This document shows positions 13,038 to 23,997 of a stretch of 64,000 bases of DNA, one piece after another (the stretch's first letter is position 1; every line of letters starts with the position of its first letter). The stretch lies in the NCBI RefSeq assembly GCF_022376445.1, contig NW_025954997.1, forward strand, positions 124,001-188,000, written 5' to 3'. The translations under genes were made by a program, and so were the position numbers. Under the pieces are notes generated by a model. It did no database searches. It saw nothing but the letters and a program-made list of their open reading frames with translations, and was not told the origin of the DNA. Source of the DNA: Fomitopsis serialis (taxonomy: Eukaryota > Basidiomycota > Agaricomycetes > Polyporales > Fomitopsidaceae).

Positions 13038-14068
13038 CTTGTTATAGTCGGCTGTAAAGTAGTAGATGTGATGTCGAGAACGATGAGGAGGAGGTCAAGC
13101 AAGCCGCTGGCGAGGTCGGGTGTGGCAGGAAACCGGCGGTCTCAGCCAAATAAGCCCAAATACCGCTCTGGCGACGACCACTGGTGACCGGACCACGACC
13201 GCAAACTCGTCCCCGACGCATACCTCGGTTCGTACCTCAATCACCTACTATCCTTGACGATGCTTGATAGTGCTGTAGACAAGATGATCAGTCATAGCGA
13301 GCTATACAACCTTGCCAACTCGTTGGGCTGTTTGGCGATGCTCACAGTGGTGGCATACCACTTCGTCTCAGTGAACGCCCGCCACCTCTCAGCAAAGAGC
13401 GGCGAAGCTCCCCGCAGCTCTTGATGAAGTTGGCGGTATGTTGAGGCGACACAACTGCTCTGGTAGGTAGCCACCCATGGACCGTTTGGCTCGGTATTTG
13501 ACGCGTCCATAGTAGGTCGATGGCTCGAGTTGTCTCACAATCATTCGCCGTGCACAGCAATACTTGGAAGATACCTGTTAGTTTTTGTGAAGCACCGTGG
13601 ACTGGCAAGCAGCCTAATAGAGCCCTCGCCGTGTTGTATGGACGCTTAGGTGCTTGACCCTTGCCAGAAACCTACGGACCACTCGCGCGCGGCCTTCAGA
13701 TGTATGTTGGATATCAGCCTCTATTAGATACGTGCAATCGCCATCCTATATTATGTATACGAGCGGCACCCGTACTTTGCGCGTTCATCCTCCAGTTCGC
13801 TTTGCATTATTCGCAGGACCTCACATATGGACACAAGAGGGTCCACCACGTAAAGTATCCCTCGGTGGCGCATTTGTATACTCTTGACCTCGGACTGATA
13901 TGTGCTCACTTTGACCAGTCATAATGGCACGCACGTACATATGTACATGGATCACCGCGACACTGGTCAAGAACTGGTGCCGAATGTGATGATAACGCTC
14001 GCTCAACACGGTACGTTTACAGTCAGTTTCCACAGATATAAATTAACACTTCGACTCGCCCACTGCCT
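13038..14068. other. intergenic; one unrecognised minus-strand frame
   Basis: A minus-strand frame ending at 13292 contains an amphipathic stretch (SPLFAERWRAFTETKW, then IAKQPNELARLY) that looks protein-like, but I cannot assign it and it has no clear start. The rest shows nothing coding. Confidence 0.3.
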
Positions 14069-14894
14069 TCAAGCCCCGTTCTTCACAGCCTGCCAGGAGG
14101 GCCGAGAAGTGATGTCCTTCCACCACCTGTTCAGGATTATGAGCGCCTTGATGGACGGATAGGAGACATGCGATCAAGTCCTTACCGCGCCAGGTTGGGC
14201 CGCTTCGTAGCGTCCTCGAGTGCGTTGACGCCGAGCGGAGAGAGCATCGACCCGTAGGTCAGATGGAACAGGTCCGCAATCGTCACCTCCTGTTGTCGAA
14301 GACATCAGCTCACTAATTTGAGATAGGTGAAGAAAACTGATACTGACGTCACCCGCGAGGTATTTCTGCTTTGACAGGATGACTTCGTAGGCGTCGAGCT
14401 TCGCAAGGAGCTGGTTCGTCAGGCTCGCTACGCGCGCAGGGTCCGCCTCGCCCAGGCCCTTGTTCCTGTAACGCGTCGCGCTGGTCAGCCACCTGTCCAT
14501 TGAACCTCGAGGCCGCTCACTTCTTGAACACCTTCTCAAACGCAATCTGACTCGCGAACGGGTCGAAGTTGCTCAGCTCGATGCTTGCCGCCTGCTCGAA
14601 CTTCGCCACGGCCCGGAGGTCCGCAGGGTCCGGTAGGACCTTGTTGCCCTGGCCCGCGTACTTGAGCGCGATGTACCGCCCGATCGCGCGGCTCTCGAAC
14701 AGCTGGAAGCCGTCCTCCTCCACGATGTACGGCACCTGGCCGAACGGCTGCTTCGCGAGGTACTCCGGAGACTTGTGCGCGCCAGACGCCAGGTCGACGG
14801 CGATGAGCTCGTAGGGAACGTTCTTCTCCTTGAGCACGGCGGCGACGCGCCGGGTGCAGGTGGAGAGGGGGGAGCCGTACAACTTCAAGACCAT
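14069..14894 (-). CDS. Glutathione S-transferase (GSTF/phi-like)
   Basis: Starts MVLKLYGSPLSTCTRRVAA, the thioredoxin-fold N-terminal domain with the Ser/Thr-rich glutathione activation site. KQPFGQVPYIVEEDG (cis-proline) and FESRAIGRYIALKYA follow, all typical of fungal phi/GTT-type GSTs. Four exons: after VFKK, the C-terminal helical domain follows (NKGLGEADPARVASL, LAKLDAYEVILSKQKYLAGD, then EVTIADLFHL). The last exon gives RWWKDITSRPSWQAV and stops at 14069. Spliced length is about 210 aa, normal for the family. Likely role: cytosolic conjugation of electrophiles or peroxides with glutathione, often linked in wood-decay fungi to detoxifying wood extractives (family knowledge). Frame intact. 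Confidence 0.9.
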
Positions 14895-15943
14895 CTTCGG
14901 TTGGACGTGTGTCGAGGGCGGCGCGGTAGGAAGATACTGACTGGTTTGGGAAGTCCGCTTTCTGGGCCGTGGGGGGATTTATACGACAGCGAGGTCGTGA
15001 TGGATAAGCAGAGTGTAAGTTCAATGACGGAAGGAAATATGCAGCATATGGTCGATTAGGTTGCTCAGGCACCTTCTCGATGTCGAGGACTTCTTGAATC
15101 CGATCCGCACACGCTCCTTCTGGGCTGTTCGGTATGTCATGGTGGCGTTCAAAAGTCGCTCGGTGTATCGGATTGCTGTTTTGGACAAGTGAAAGGTTAT
15201 TTGGCTCGTGCGCGGTGGGTGTTCAAACGTTCAATGTCCAACGTCTTCATGATTATGATTAATGGCATGTCATCATGATTACTTGATGCTTACTTTCATA
15301 TCTAGGTTGCCCCTCGGTTCACCATCTCTGTCGCCAACTCTGCATGTTTTGCATGAATCGGCTCTCTGCGTGCCGCGCGATGCAGGACGGCATGCGGGTC
15401 TCATGATGTCGGCGACGTGGACGCTGACGAAGAGCGAGACATAGATGTGCGGATTGTGGGAGTTCGGCCGCCTTTTACGGACACAAGGGGCGCGCACCAA
15501 CGGACAGGCGAGTCAACCGCCGTTCAAACCTTCTTGTATATGGTGTCCGAGCTAACACGGACGCTAATCTGCGCGCCACGCATTCGTAAAGCCCTTCAGG
15601 CCATTCGGCGTTCGCGCGCCAGGCGGCCGCCTACTTTGACCGGTGACCTACTGGCCGCTTCGATCTGCCTATTCCGCGACGCCGCTACGTGATAGAACCC
15701 TAAGACCCCTGGTCGCTGACAGAGATTATAGTCTATGAAGTGTTCATGCGGGCTTCATGGGGCGTCATACGCCCGCTTTGACGTTGGGAGTGGTGTTGGG
15801 CGGAACAGATGCTCAAAGGAGCTCCTTAGTCGCCGTCCGCACGTGTGGGATGAGCAAGCGCAGTGTACGAGAGGGACAACATAAGTACAGCGACGTCGTT
15901 CGAACATCATCCAGGCATACATAAGTCCGTAACGCTGAACAGG
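14895..15943. other. divergent intergenic region GST / NmrA-like gene
   Basis: Contains both promoters of the divergent pair. Overlapping reading frames exist on both strands, but none carries a recognisable motif. Confidence 0.45.
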
Positions 15944-17154
15944 ATGGCGAAACGTATTGCAGTCTGCGGTGCGACGGGAAACCAAGGTTCGTCTAATGAA
16001 ATGATGTCATACTACGAGCGTATCCCCCATTGATTCAATTCGTACACCAGGTGGCTCGATTGCCAACCTGCTGCTACAGCACCCAGACCAGTATACAGTA
16101 CGCGCGCTCACCCGAGACCCCGCGTCGGCCAAGGCGCAGGAGTTGGCGAAGCTGGGCGCGGAAGTAGTGCGCGCCGACCTGACTGCCCCGGCCGATGTCA
16201 GCGCCGCGCTCAAAGACTGTTGGGGCGTGTTCGGTGTTACCAATTTCTACGACCCGGTGAGCTATGGCGATCTTGTAAGTACGTACTGAATTGTGGCTTA
16301 CTCATCCGCGGCAGAAAATCAAAGATGACCCCGGTAGCGAAGAGAGACAGGGAAAGAACCTTGTTGATGCAGCATTGGCTGCGGGCGTAGAATGTTTCGT
16401 GTGGAGCACGCTCCCGAGCTCGAGGAAGATATCGGGCGGGCGGCTCGTGTCTCGCATTTACGAAGGTTGGCTGCATCGATCAACTCTACCTGGCACCCAT
16501 GACTGATGTCAGAAAGCCAGGCAAATATCAGGTGGACGACTACATCCGGGAGACGGGACTTCCAGCTGTGTTTTTGTACACCGGTAACTTCTACGAGAAC
16601 ATGGTCTACCGCTCGCACATGGTGTACCATCCTGACAAAGATCAAGTGGAGTTCCGCCAACCTATCGTGAAGGAAGATACGCAATGTATGCTATCAGGCT
16701 TACGAGCATGCGACAGTAAGCTGATCATTCGACAGTGGCGATGCTATATGTCGAGAAGGACCTGTCTGGCATCACCAAGGCGATCTTCGACCAATGGAAC
16801 CCGAAGAAAGACGAGCTCAATCACCAATACCTCTACTGCACCAACGCTAGAATCACGCCATTGGACATCACCGCGAGTGTCAAGAAGAGTAAGCAGTCCA
16901 CTGCATTCTATATACCACGCCCTGACGATTCTGTTCTGCTAGTCACCGGCAAGGAATGCGTGTACACGGTGCTACCAACTACGCACGTCCCCGACCGCGA
17001 CGTCATGTTCCAGCTCTACAACGAGTTGGGCATGTACGGGACGAAGGAGATACCCGACGAGAACGTCCTGAAGCTGGGCGTGAAATTACATGACATTGAT
17101 GACTTCGTGAGGAGCAGGCTGGCACCGCACCTGGGCTTGCCTGTAATAGCCTGA
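15944..17154 (+). CDS. NmrA-like NAD(P)-binding protein
   Basis: Starts MAKRIAVCGATGNQ. Splicing of 15987-16050 completes the Rossmann glycine motif GATGNQGGS. Next come LLQHPDQYTVRALTRDP, LGAEVVRADL and WGVFGVTNFYD, the standard NmrA/HSCARG-like pattern. Later exons give FVWSTLPS, YIRETGLPAVFLYTGNFYEN, VAMLYVEKDLSGITKAIFD and the C-terminal NELGMYGTKEIPDENV. About 310 aa in at least five exons. Members of this atypical short-chain dehydrogenase superfamily bind NAD(P) and act as redox sensors or reductases; the nitrogen-regulator role of Aspergillus NmrA cannot be assumed. Divergently transcribed from the GST gene. Confidence 0.85.
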
Positions 17155-17268
17155 GCGACGTGAAGCAGCGGTATGCATTACTACATAGTAGCCGTAACAT
17201 ATGCATGCCGAATATGCAGGGCTGATAATATGCGCAATACCTCTCGGATATTTGGATTATTACGCGAT

Positions 17269-17274
17269 CACGTG
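17269..17274. promoter_or_regulatory. CACGTG E-box upstream of BTB-1
   Basis: Palindromic CACGTG in the context GCGATCACGTG, 85 bp before the BTB-1 start codon. The same GCGATCACGTG string precedes BTB-3. It is a potential site for a bHLH factor; function is inferred. Confidence 0.5.
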
Positions 17275-17358
17275 CACATGTGGCTGCCAGCACATTGCTC
17301 GCGCGACCTGTCAACCGCGTCCTCGAACACAACTACGTCCCAGTGCTGTTCTTCCGCC

Positions 17359-18483
17359 ATGAGCCATCCAACTGAGTCGCAAGCCTCTGGGGAGCCAGTG
17401 CGCAAACGCCCTCGTACACGGACTACTTCCCACAGCTCGACGTTGCCCGCGTTCAGCCACGATGGTGAATTCTGGTACGACGACGGGAACGTCATACTCG
17501 TCGCGCAGGACGTTGGCTTTCGCGTCTACAAGGGCTGGCTGTCCGCACAGTCGGAGATTTTCCGCGATATGTTCAATCTCCCGCAGCCTACTCCGAGTAC
17601 CTCCCAAGACGATGTGTTCGACGGCTGTCCCATTGTCCACGTTACGGATACGGTGGCCGAAATCCGCTCGCTACTGGCCGTCCTCTTTAGTGGCAGACAG
17701 TGCGTGTTTTGACTCCTTGGGTGTGTCTATGTGTACCAATAATGCCTCTTTGACAGATACATCCGCCGGGTCGCACTCAAGTTTGACGATATCGCAAACT
17801 GTGTTCGCCTTGCCCATAAATACGGCATCCAGGATCTGCTCGAGGACTCCTTGGAGGAGTTAAAACGCTACTTCCCTGAGAGCTTCGACGCATGGGACTG
17901 TCGGCTGAAATGCAACGACCCAGCGGATGCGATCGTGGCAGTGAACCTCGCGCGCCTCACTAACACTGAGTCCATCCTTCCTGCCGCGTTGTACAGCTGT
18001 TGTCAATTAGATGGTGACGACATCCTGGAAGGGCGGGTACGCGGAGACGGCGTCATCGAGACACTCAGCTCGGAGGACCTCGCACGCTGCTTCGATGGGA
18101 AAGCAAAGCTGTGCACTCGACATATGCGACATTCTTTCGAGAGCATCGGAGCCCTCGATAATCCACATTGCAAGATGGCTGACGATCACTGTAGGGTGGC
18201 TATACTCAAATTACAGTCGTTTATACTTCGAACGTCACTTGAGTGTGGCGATGCCGATGTGCTCGGTCCATGGGACGGATTCATCAAGGCACAGGACCCC
18301 AAGGTGAAACCTAGACCTGCCTGGCCCATTTGCTCGTCTTGTATCACGGCCCTGCGCAAACGGGAGAAGATCGCACGCATTAAAGTATGGTCGGAACTTC
18401 CGGAGCTGCTCGACCTAGATGAGGACGATGAGGAAGAGGGAAGCGGTGCGGAGGAGGAAGGGAATGAAGGCGAGGAAAATTGA
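17359..18483 (+). CDS. BTB/POZ domain protein, paralogue 1 (BTB-1)
   Basis: Start MSHPTESQASGEPVRKRPRT with a basic, NLS-like RKRPR. The BTB domain begins at FWYDDGNVILVAQDVGF and includes VYKGWLSAQSEIFRDMF and CPIVHVTDT. A 57-nt intron (17700-17756) lies after LFSGRQ. The second exon has FDDIANCVRLAHKYGI, AIVAVNLARLTNTESI and LPAALYSCCQLDG. Cysteines follow in HCKMADDHC and in ICSSCITALRKRE, then the acidic tail EEEGSGAEEEGNEGEEN. About 355 aa, frame intact. BTB domains typically dimerise and often recruit CUL3 ubiquitin ligase; here the partner is unknown. First of five head-to-tail copies up to 25.1 kb. Confidence 0.88.
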
Positions 18484-18932
18484 AACAGCAGCTCATCGGC
18501 GACGAGGTAGGCCTTGTGTAATCCGTTTGTGGTCATTGTCCGCCTGATAAACATCGAACGCTAGGCGTCAGCATGGAAAGAACGATGAATCTTCCTTGGT
18601 CAATCATCATCCGAAGGGGTATATCGAGCGTTCTCTGTGTACATCCTTGTTCCGGCACTTCGACAGCTGGAACTTACCGGTTCAATTTACGGACATGTGC
18701 TCCTTCATAAGTACTATCTCGTGCTATAACTTGAATACCAGTCAGTTCGATCTCTTCAGACTGCATGATATTCATCGAGCAATATATCGCTGGTTCTATT
18801 CGTTCAACCGTTTACCTCAATTTTCGCTCCTCGCATGCCTTGGCCTAGCATTGTGATCTTGTCATAGTACACTAGACTGTTGTGGAGACCTCGGCCTCGC
18901 AAAGCATCCTCAGCGTGCTCACTCGAGAGTTA
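18484..18932. other. intergenic between BTB-1 and BTB-2
   Basis: No coding signal recognised. This is the 3' flank of BTB-1 and the upstream region of BTB-2 before its E-boxes. Confidence 0.4.
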
Positions 18933-18946
18933 CACGTGGCCACGTG
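18933..18946. promoter_or_regulatory. double CACGTG E-box upstream of BTB-2
   Basis: Two CACGTG hexamers separated by two bases (18933-18938 and 18941-18946), about 140 bp before the BTB-2 ATG. Tight spacing suggests a paired binding site (inference). Confidence 0.5.
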
Positions 18947-19081
18947 ATTGACTACTGTCTTGTTGCCAACTCGAAACCGTCAGAGTTCCCAGCGACGCCG
19001 TACTCAGCCCGAGCCTTGCATCGTGTCTCGCCAGTCTGAGTCTACGAGGCCTAACTTACGCCCAGCTGTTCTTCTCTCACT

Positions 19082-20233
19082 ATGAGCACTTCGTCGAGCA
19101 CGCTGTCCTCAGGATCCGAAAAGCCGCCGCGCAAACGTTCTCGCAAGGACTCGGAGTGCAGCTCCAGAAGTCAGCCAGACTCGAGAGGCTCTTTCAGCCG
19201 AGACAAGCAGTTTTGGTACGACGACGGGAACATCATCGTCGTCGCGCAAGACGTCGGCTTCCGTGTCTATAAGGGCATGCTCTCGAGACCCTCCGAGGTG
19301 TTTCGCGACATGTTCAGTCTTGCGCAACCTGCTCCGAACCAATCCCGAGAACAGACTCCGGAAGATTGTCCCATCGTCCATGTCACGGATACGGCGGACG
19401 AGATGCGTTCGCTGCTAATGATTCTGCTGGAAGGGAGGCAGTATGTATTGTCTTCGCAGATTCACCCGTTGACACTGAATGGATCGGCACGTACCAGGTA
19501 CATGCAGCGCCTAGACTTCGAGTTCGATGACATGGCCAATTGCATACGACTCGCGCACAAGTACAGAATTGAGGACCTCCTCGAAGACTCGTTGAAAGCG
19601 CTCAAACAGTACTGCCCGGACGATTTCGACGCATGGGATACCAGAGCCGAGAGCTCGGAGCCAGAACACGCGATCGTCGCAGTCAACCTGATGCGCCTGA
19701 CGGGCGAGGTGTCCTTGCTACCTGCCGCTATCTATGCGTGTTCCCAGTTGGACGCCCGGCAGCTGCTGGACGGCTACAAACGCAAGGACGGCGTGGTGGA
19801 CGCTCTGAGCCGAGAGGATCTCGAGTTGTGTATCGACGGAAAGGCGAAGCTCTGCATACGCACAGTGCCGTTCATTCGCAATCTCTTCAGGTCCATGGAA
19901 AATGCGGATTGCGTGGTGTCCGGTAACCTTTGCCAGGAGTCCATCACCTCTCTACGATTTACCGGGAGTGCCGCCGCGGTGAGCCGAGGATATGATCTTC
20001 TCGACTCGGCGAAGGAGGATATATGGAGGTACGATCGTACCAAGCGGCCATTAGCAGAGCTTGTTTCCCCTCTCTGTCCCTCATGCATCACAGCGCTGTG
20101 CGTGAGAGACAAGATGCAGCGCAGGGAGTTGGTTAGAACTACCGGAATTGCTAGGTGTTGGTTGGGACCAGGAGGGACAGGAGGAAAGTGGGGGCACCGA
20201 GGGAAATTGATGTTAACATCCGTTGTTCAGTGA
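19082..20233 (+). CDS. BTB/POZ domain protein, paralogue 2 (BTB-2), 3' frameshift likely
   Basis: Start MSTSSSTLSSGSEKPPRKRSRK, then FWYDDGNIIVVAQDVGF, VYKGMLSRPSEVFRDMF and CPIVHVTDT. The family intron is 19441-19497 (57 nt). It is a multiple of three without a stop, so an unspliced reading stays open and could mislead prediction. The second part has YMQRLDFEFDDMANCIRLAH, LPAAIYACSQLD, ADCVVSGNLCQESI and PLCPSCITALCVRD. After MQRRE the frame departs from the family. Removing one T at about 20128-20132 restores WLELPELLG plus an acidic tail ending EESGGTEGN at a nearby stop, so one extra base is suspected. Confidence 0.85.
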   Translation: MSTSSSTLSSGSEKPPRKRSRKDSECSSRSQPDSRGSFSRDKQFWYDDGNIIVVAQDVGFRVYKGMLSRPSEVFRDMFSLAQPAPNQSREQTPEDCPIVHVTDTADEMRSLLMILLEGRQYVLSSQIHPLTLNGSARTRYMQRLDFEFDDMANCIRLAHKYRIEDLLEDSLKALKQYCPDDFDAWDTRAESSEPEHAIVAVNLMRLTGEVSLLPAAIYACSQLDARQLLDGYKRKDGVVDALSREDLELCIDGKAKLCIRTVPFIRNLFRSMENADCVVSGNLCQESITSLRFTGSAAAVSRGYDLLDSAKEDIWRYDRTKRPLAELVSPLCPSCITALCVRDKMQRRELVRTTGIARCWLGPGGTGGKWGHRGKLMLTSVVQ

Positions 20234-20507
20234 ATTGGATACCTGTTAATTACCTGTAGCACCTGCTATATCCTCCCGTCCATGGTGTAATTGTAAAGGC
20301 TAGTATGTCGAAGTCGGAGATATGGCGGGCCGCAGACGTTGTAATGCACATCTGTTGGTCTTATATCTTAGTAGGAAGCCTATCAATTCTCTCTTGACGG
20401 GGAGAGGATAGTCTTAATGTGTTGCTGTTGCGGGTTTCGAGGTCCACTGAAAGCTTCAAATTTCAATCCAGTTAGCTTCAAGCTTTGCCGCGACGTCCGA
20501 ACGCGAT

Positions 20508-20513
20508 CACGTG
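20508..20513. promoter_or_regulatory. CACGTG E-box upstream of BTB-3
   Basis: CACGTG within ACGCGATCACGTG, 121 bp before the BTB-3 ATG. The preceding 7 bases are identical to those at BTB-1. Confidence 0.5.
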
Positions 20514-20628
20514 CTCTCATGGCCAGCGCATCGAACCCTGCGAGGAAGTCCACTTGCCACTTGGATGTCGTCGCGTTAGCATCACCTTGTATCTTGCCCA
20601 GCCTAGACACCGGTGCTATCCCTCCATT

Positions 20629-21760
20629 ATGAGCTCTGTCTCAACCCTGCAGCACTCCAAACATCCACCACGCAAACGACCTCGCGCCGGGTCTGACTCT
20701 GCGAGTCAATCGAACGACCCGCCGTTCAGCCGAGACGCGAAGTTCTGGTACCAGGACGGCAACATCATCATCGTCGCGCAACACGTCGGCTTTTGCGTCT
20801 ACAAGGGCTTGCTCTCTGCGAGCTCCGAGGTGTTTCAAGACATGTTCGCCCTCGCGCAGCCTTCGGACCACTCTCAGGGAGCCCCGAGCGATTGCCCCGT
20901 TGTTCATGTCACCGATACGCCGGCTGAATTGCGCTCATTTCTGACAGTGCTCTTGGATGCTAGACGGTATGTCTTTGATTCCGTTGATGAGGTTCTTCGG
21001 GCACCATTGAACTTCATTGCAGGTACATGAGACGCCACAAGTTTGAATTTGAAGACGTGGCGAATTGCGTCCGACTTGCGCACAAGTACGCGATCACGGA
21101 CCTGCTCGAGGACTCTTTGGCGGAGATCAAAAGATACTTCCCCGTCGAATTCAAGTGGTGGGACACCAGGGCCAAAGCCCCAACAAAACGGCATGCGATC
21201 ATTGCAGTGAATCTGGCGCGCCTCACGAACACGGTATCAATCCTCCCCGCTGCTCTCTACGCATGCTGTCAGATGGAAGGTTGGCAGCTCGTCCGTGGCT
21301 TGACGCGAATAGATGGGGTCGTGGAGATGCTGTCCTCAGAAGACCTCGAACGGTGCATCGACGGGAAAGCGGAGCTCTGCGCCCGTGCATCCGGGTTTAC
21401 CCGTGAAGTCTTCAGAGACTATCCGCAGGTCACAGCATGTCCCTGTAGCAAGGCCGCTAAACAGATACAGGCGCAATGGAGCAAGTGCAAGGACCGTCAA
21501 ATACTCTGCGATCTTCTGCACTCATGGGAGAGGCGCATACGTGCCTATGATTGCGCGAAGAAGTCGACGCGTCTCTGTTCGCCGTGCGTATCGAGTATGT
21601 GCTATCGGGAGAAGACACTGCGCGAAGATTTGTGGAAGGAATTGGACAAACTGCTTGGCCTAGTCGACCCGGAGGGCAAAGACAAAGGCAGAGATGAGGA
21701 GGGGACTCAAGTTCAAGTTCTGACTCGGACTCGAGTTCTGAGTCCGATGACAGCGACTAA
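20629..21760 (+). CDS. BTB/POZ domain protein, paralogue 3 (BTB-3), 3' frameshift likely
   Basis: Start MSSVSTLQHSKHPPRKRPRA, then FWYQDGNIIIVAQHVGF, VYKGLLSASSEVFQDMF and CPVVHVTDT. Family intron 20967-21022. Second exon: YMRRHKFEFEDVANCVRLAH, AIIAVNLARLTNTVSI, LPAALYACCQMEG, then diverged cysteines (TACPCSKA) and LCSPCVSSMCYRE. As sequenced the frame runs on to 21806. Adding one G to the run at about 21698-21704 would give an acidic serine tail (GDSSSSSDSDSSSESDDSD) with a stop at 21758-21760, matching the tails of other family members, so I place the end there. Confidence 0.83.
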
Positions 21761-21806
21761 GAGATACAGTGTACAGTCGTCAAAGGCAGGTTCATCATAT
21801 CCTTAG

Positions 21807-22253
21807 GATCTATTTGCTTTTCTGACGGATACTTGTCTAGCTCGAACACCTGCGTCGAAACGTGATGATAGATGTTGACTGTGGAGCTTCATGACCGTAG
21901 TATGGTGTTTTAACGGGCACATATACTCACACCCACCTGTTTCCCGAACCTTTCCGATCCTCGAGGTACACATATAAGTCACAACCTTTTGCTCCTGAGA
22001 TCATGCTTCTTGTGGTTCTGGTTCCTCCGGTTGATGACTGCGAGTAATAATAAGTAGGCCCACCGTGACCTTACATCGGCCCGCATATCGGCCCTGTACC
22101 ACGTTCGCTGTCATCGTACGCTAGCAATAATCTGAGCCAGCGAAATTCTGGACCTGTCCTGATCTATCCGCCTGCCTAACCTAGGTATTTTCGCAGATGC
22201 TTAGGCCAAGCCTGCATGTGTGAGCAGCATCAGGATATGCGACCGCGGCAGAT
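21807..22253. other. intergenic between BTB-3 and BTB-4
   Basis: No coding signal recognised. It ends at the E-box upstream of BTB-4. Confidence 0.4.
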
Positions 22254-22259
22254 CACGTG
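22254..22259. promoter_or_regulatory. CACGTG E-box upstream of BTB-4
   Basis: CACGTG in GATCACGTGCC, 117 bp before the BTB-4 ATG. The same GATCACGTGCC context precedes BTB-5. Confidence 0.5.
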
Positions 22260-22370
22260 CCTAATGGTGTATAGTCCGCCGATCATTTCAAGTCGCGATC
22301 GTCTCGTTTCCCGTTCGCGCAGTCACTAGGACTCCGTGCAACCATCACCCTCCTGCGCGAGCAGTCCAGC

Positions 22371-23485
22371 ATGCCTTCCGGACAGCCACGACGCAAACGG
22401 CTACGTGCTGACTCCGAGTCTAGTGCGGATCGACCTGAGCATCCGGCGTTTGGCCGCGATGAAAAGTTCTGGTACGAGGATGGGAACATCGTCATCATTG
22501 CGCAGGAGACAGGCTTCCGGGTCTATCAGGGCCTGCTCGCTACGCATTCCGACGTATTCCGGGACATATTCAGTCTGGCACAGCCCGCTGTGGATGATAA
22601 GCAAGACGAGACACTGGGAGACTGCCCTGTTGTCCACGTCACGGACACAGCGTCTGAGATCCGCTCGCTCCTAGCGGTGCTCCTGCCTGAGCAGTAAGTC
22701 TTGACACATGCACATCGCAACGTCAGCATTGCTCACCCTTACCTATTCATAGCAGGTTCATCGGGCGCCTCAAACTCAGGTCCGACGATGTCGCGAACTG
22801 CATCCGACTCGCGCACAAGTACGGCATCGAGGATCTGCTTCAAGATTCCGTGCAAGAGCTTGGACGATACTTCCCGGACTGCTTTGATGCATGGGACAAG
22901 AGATCTCAGTCGGGGAGGGGAGCCTCGTACGCGATCGCGGCTGTGAACCTAGCCCGCCTCACGAACACGCTGTCGTTGCTCAACGGAGCTCTGTACACCT
23001 GTTGTCAGCTAGATGCCTCACAGCTGCTGGACGGATACACGCGTCCTGACGGCACGGTGGACATCCTCAGTTCAGAAGACCTCGGACGGTGCATAAACGG
23101 CAAGGCGAGGCTCAGTGCTCTTTATATGCGCGCGGTATACGACATCTTCGCACCCTTGTCCACGAACGAAGTCAAGAAATGTGTGGATGTCACCGGCTCT
23201 TGTAATGCCGCTCTTGCAACCATCCGAACACGACGCATGGAACCCCCGATTGGTGGCGAAGGGTACGACGTCCTGAGGCCTTGGGACTCAGTCATCCGCA
23301 TATATTGTCAGAGAAAGCGCAACCCTCTCTGCAATTTGTGTGCGAAAATATTGCTACAGCGAGAGAAGACGATACGCAAAGGTGTCTGGGAAGACCTGCC
23401 AGACGTTTTGGCTTTAGAGGCGCCGAGTATACCAGTGGTACGTAAATATGTTGGCATCGACATGCATGATCATAGCACTGTTTGA
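22371..23485 (+). CDS. BTB/POZ domain protein, paralogue 4 (BTB-4)
   Basis: Start MPSGQPRRKRLRADSESSAD, then FWYEDGNIVIIAQETGF, VYQGLLATHSDVFRDIF and CPVVHVTDT. The family intron is 22694-22755 (62 nt), after LLPEQ. Second exon: FIGRLKLRSDDVANCIRLAH, AIAAVNLARLTNTLSLL, ALYTCCQLDASQLL, the cysteines of KKCVDVTGSCNAAL and LCNLCAKILLQRE, then VWEDLPDVLALE. Frame intact. The last 20 residues (VRKYVGIDMHDHSTV) do not resemble other tails, so a small extra intron near the end is possible. Confidence 0.87.
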
Positions 23486-23719
23486 CCTACTACCAATAGG
23501 CAAACAGATAGATGACCTTCGAGGCTGCGGAGGATATGACTTGTGGACGGACTTGATCTAGGACTACTAGTTACTACTAGTAGCACTGTTACGTGTATCT
23601 GCGATGCTGCAGGCGGATACATTTACTTGGTGGGCGCGTCATGGTACCAGTAGGCCCGAAGTTCACTTTGAAGGATGAAATGAAAGAAAAGTCCAACGGC
23701 GTTGCCATCGACATCTGAT
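23486..23719. other. intergenic between BTB-4 and BTB-5
   Basis: No coding signal recognised; ends at the E-box of BTB-5. Confidence 0.4.
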
Positions 23720-23725
23720 CACGTG
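23720..23725. promoter_or_regulatory. CACGTG E-box upstream of BTB-5
   Basis: CACGTG in GATCACGTGCC, 273 bp before the BTB-5 ATG; the largest spacing in the family. Confidence 0.42.
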
Positions 23726-23997
23726 CCTATTTTCTGCTAAGGTACCTCCAGTGGCACTGGCACCAGACTGGCACGGTCAAGATCGCGACACTCGATGTTC
23801 AAACGCTCAAATCCAGCTCGTCGATTGTGTCGCTACCTGTGAATCCCAACTTGCGCAGTCTGAGATAGACGGTCAGTTTAGGCCTTGACTGGCACTTGTA
23901 ACTTAGTGAGTTGTAACTAGATGTACCTGCCATTCAGAAGCGATATAAGAATATTAATTGAACTTGTTGTGCGAATCAGGACACTCTCCAAGTCATT

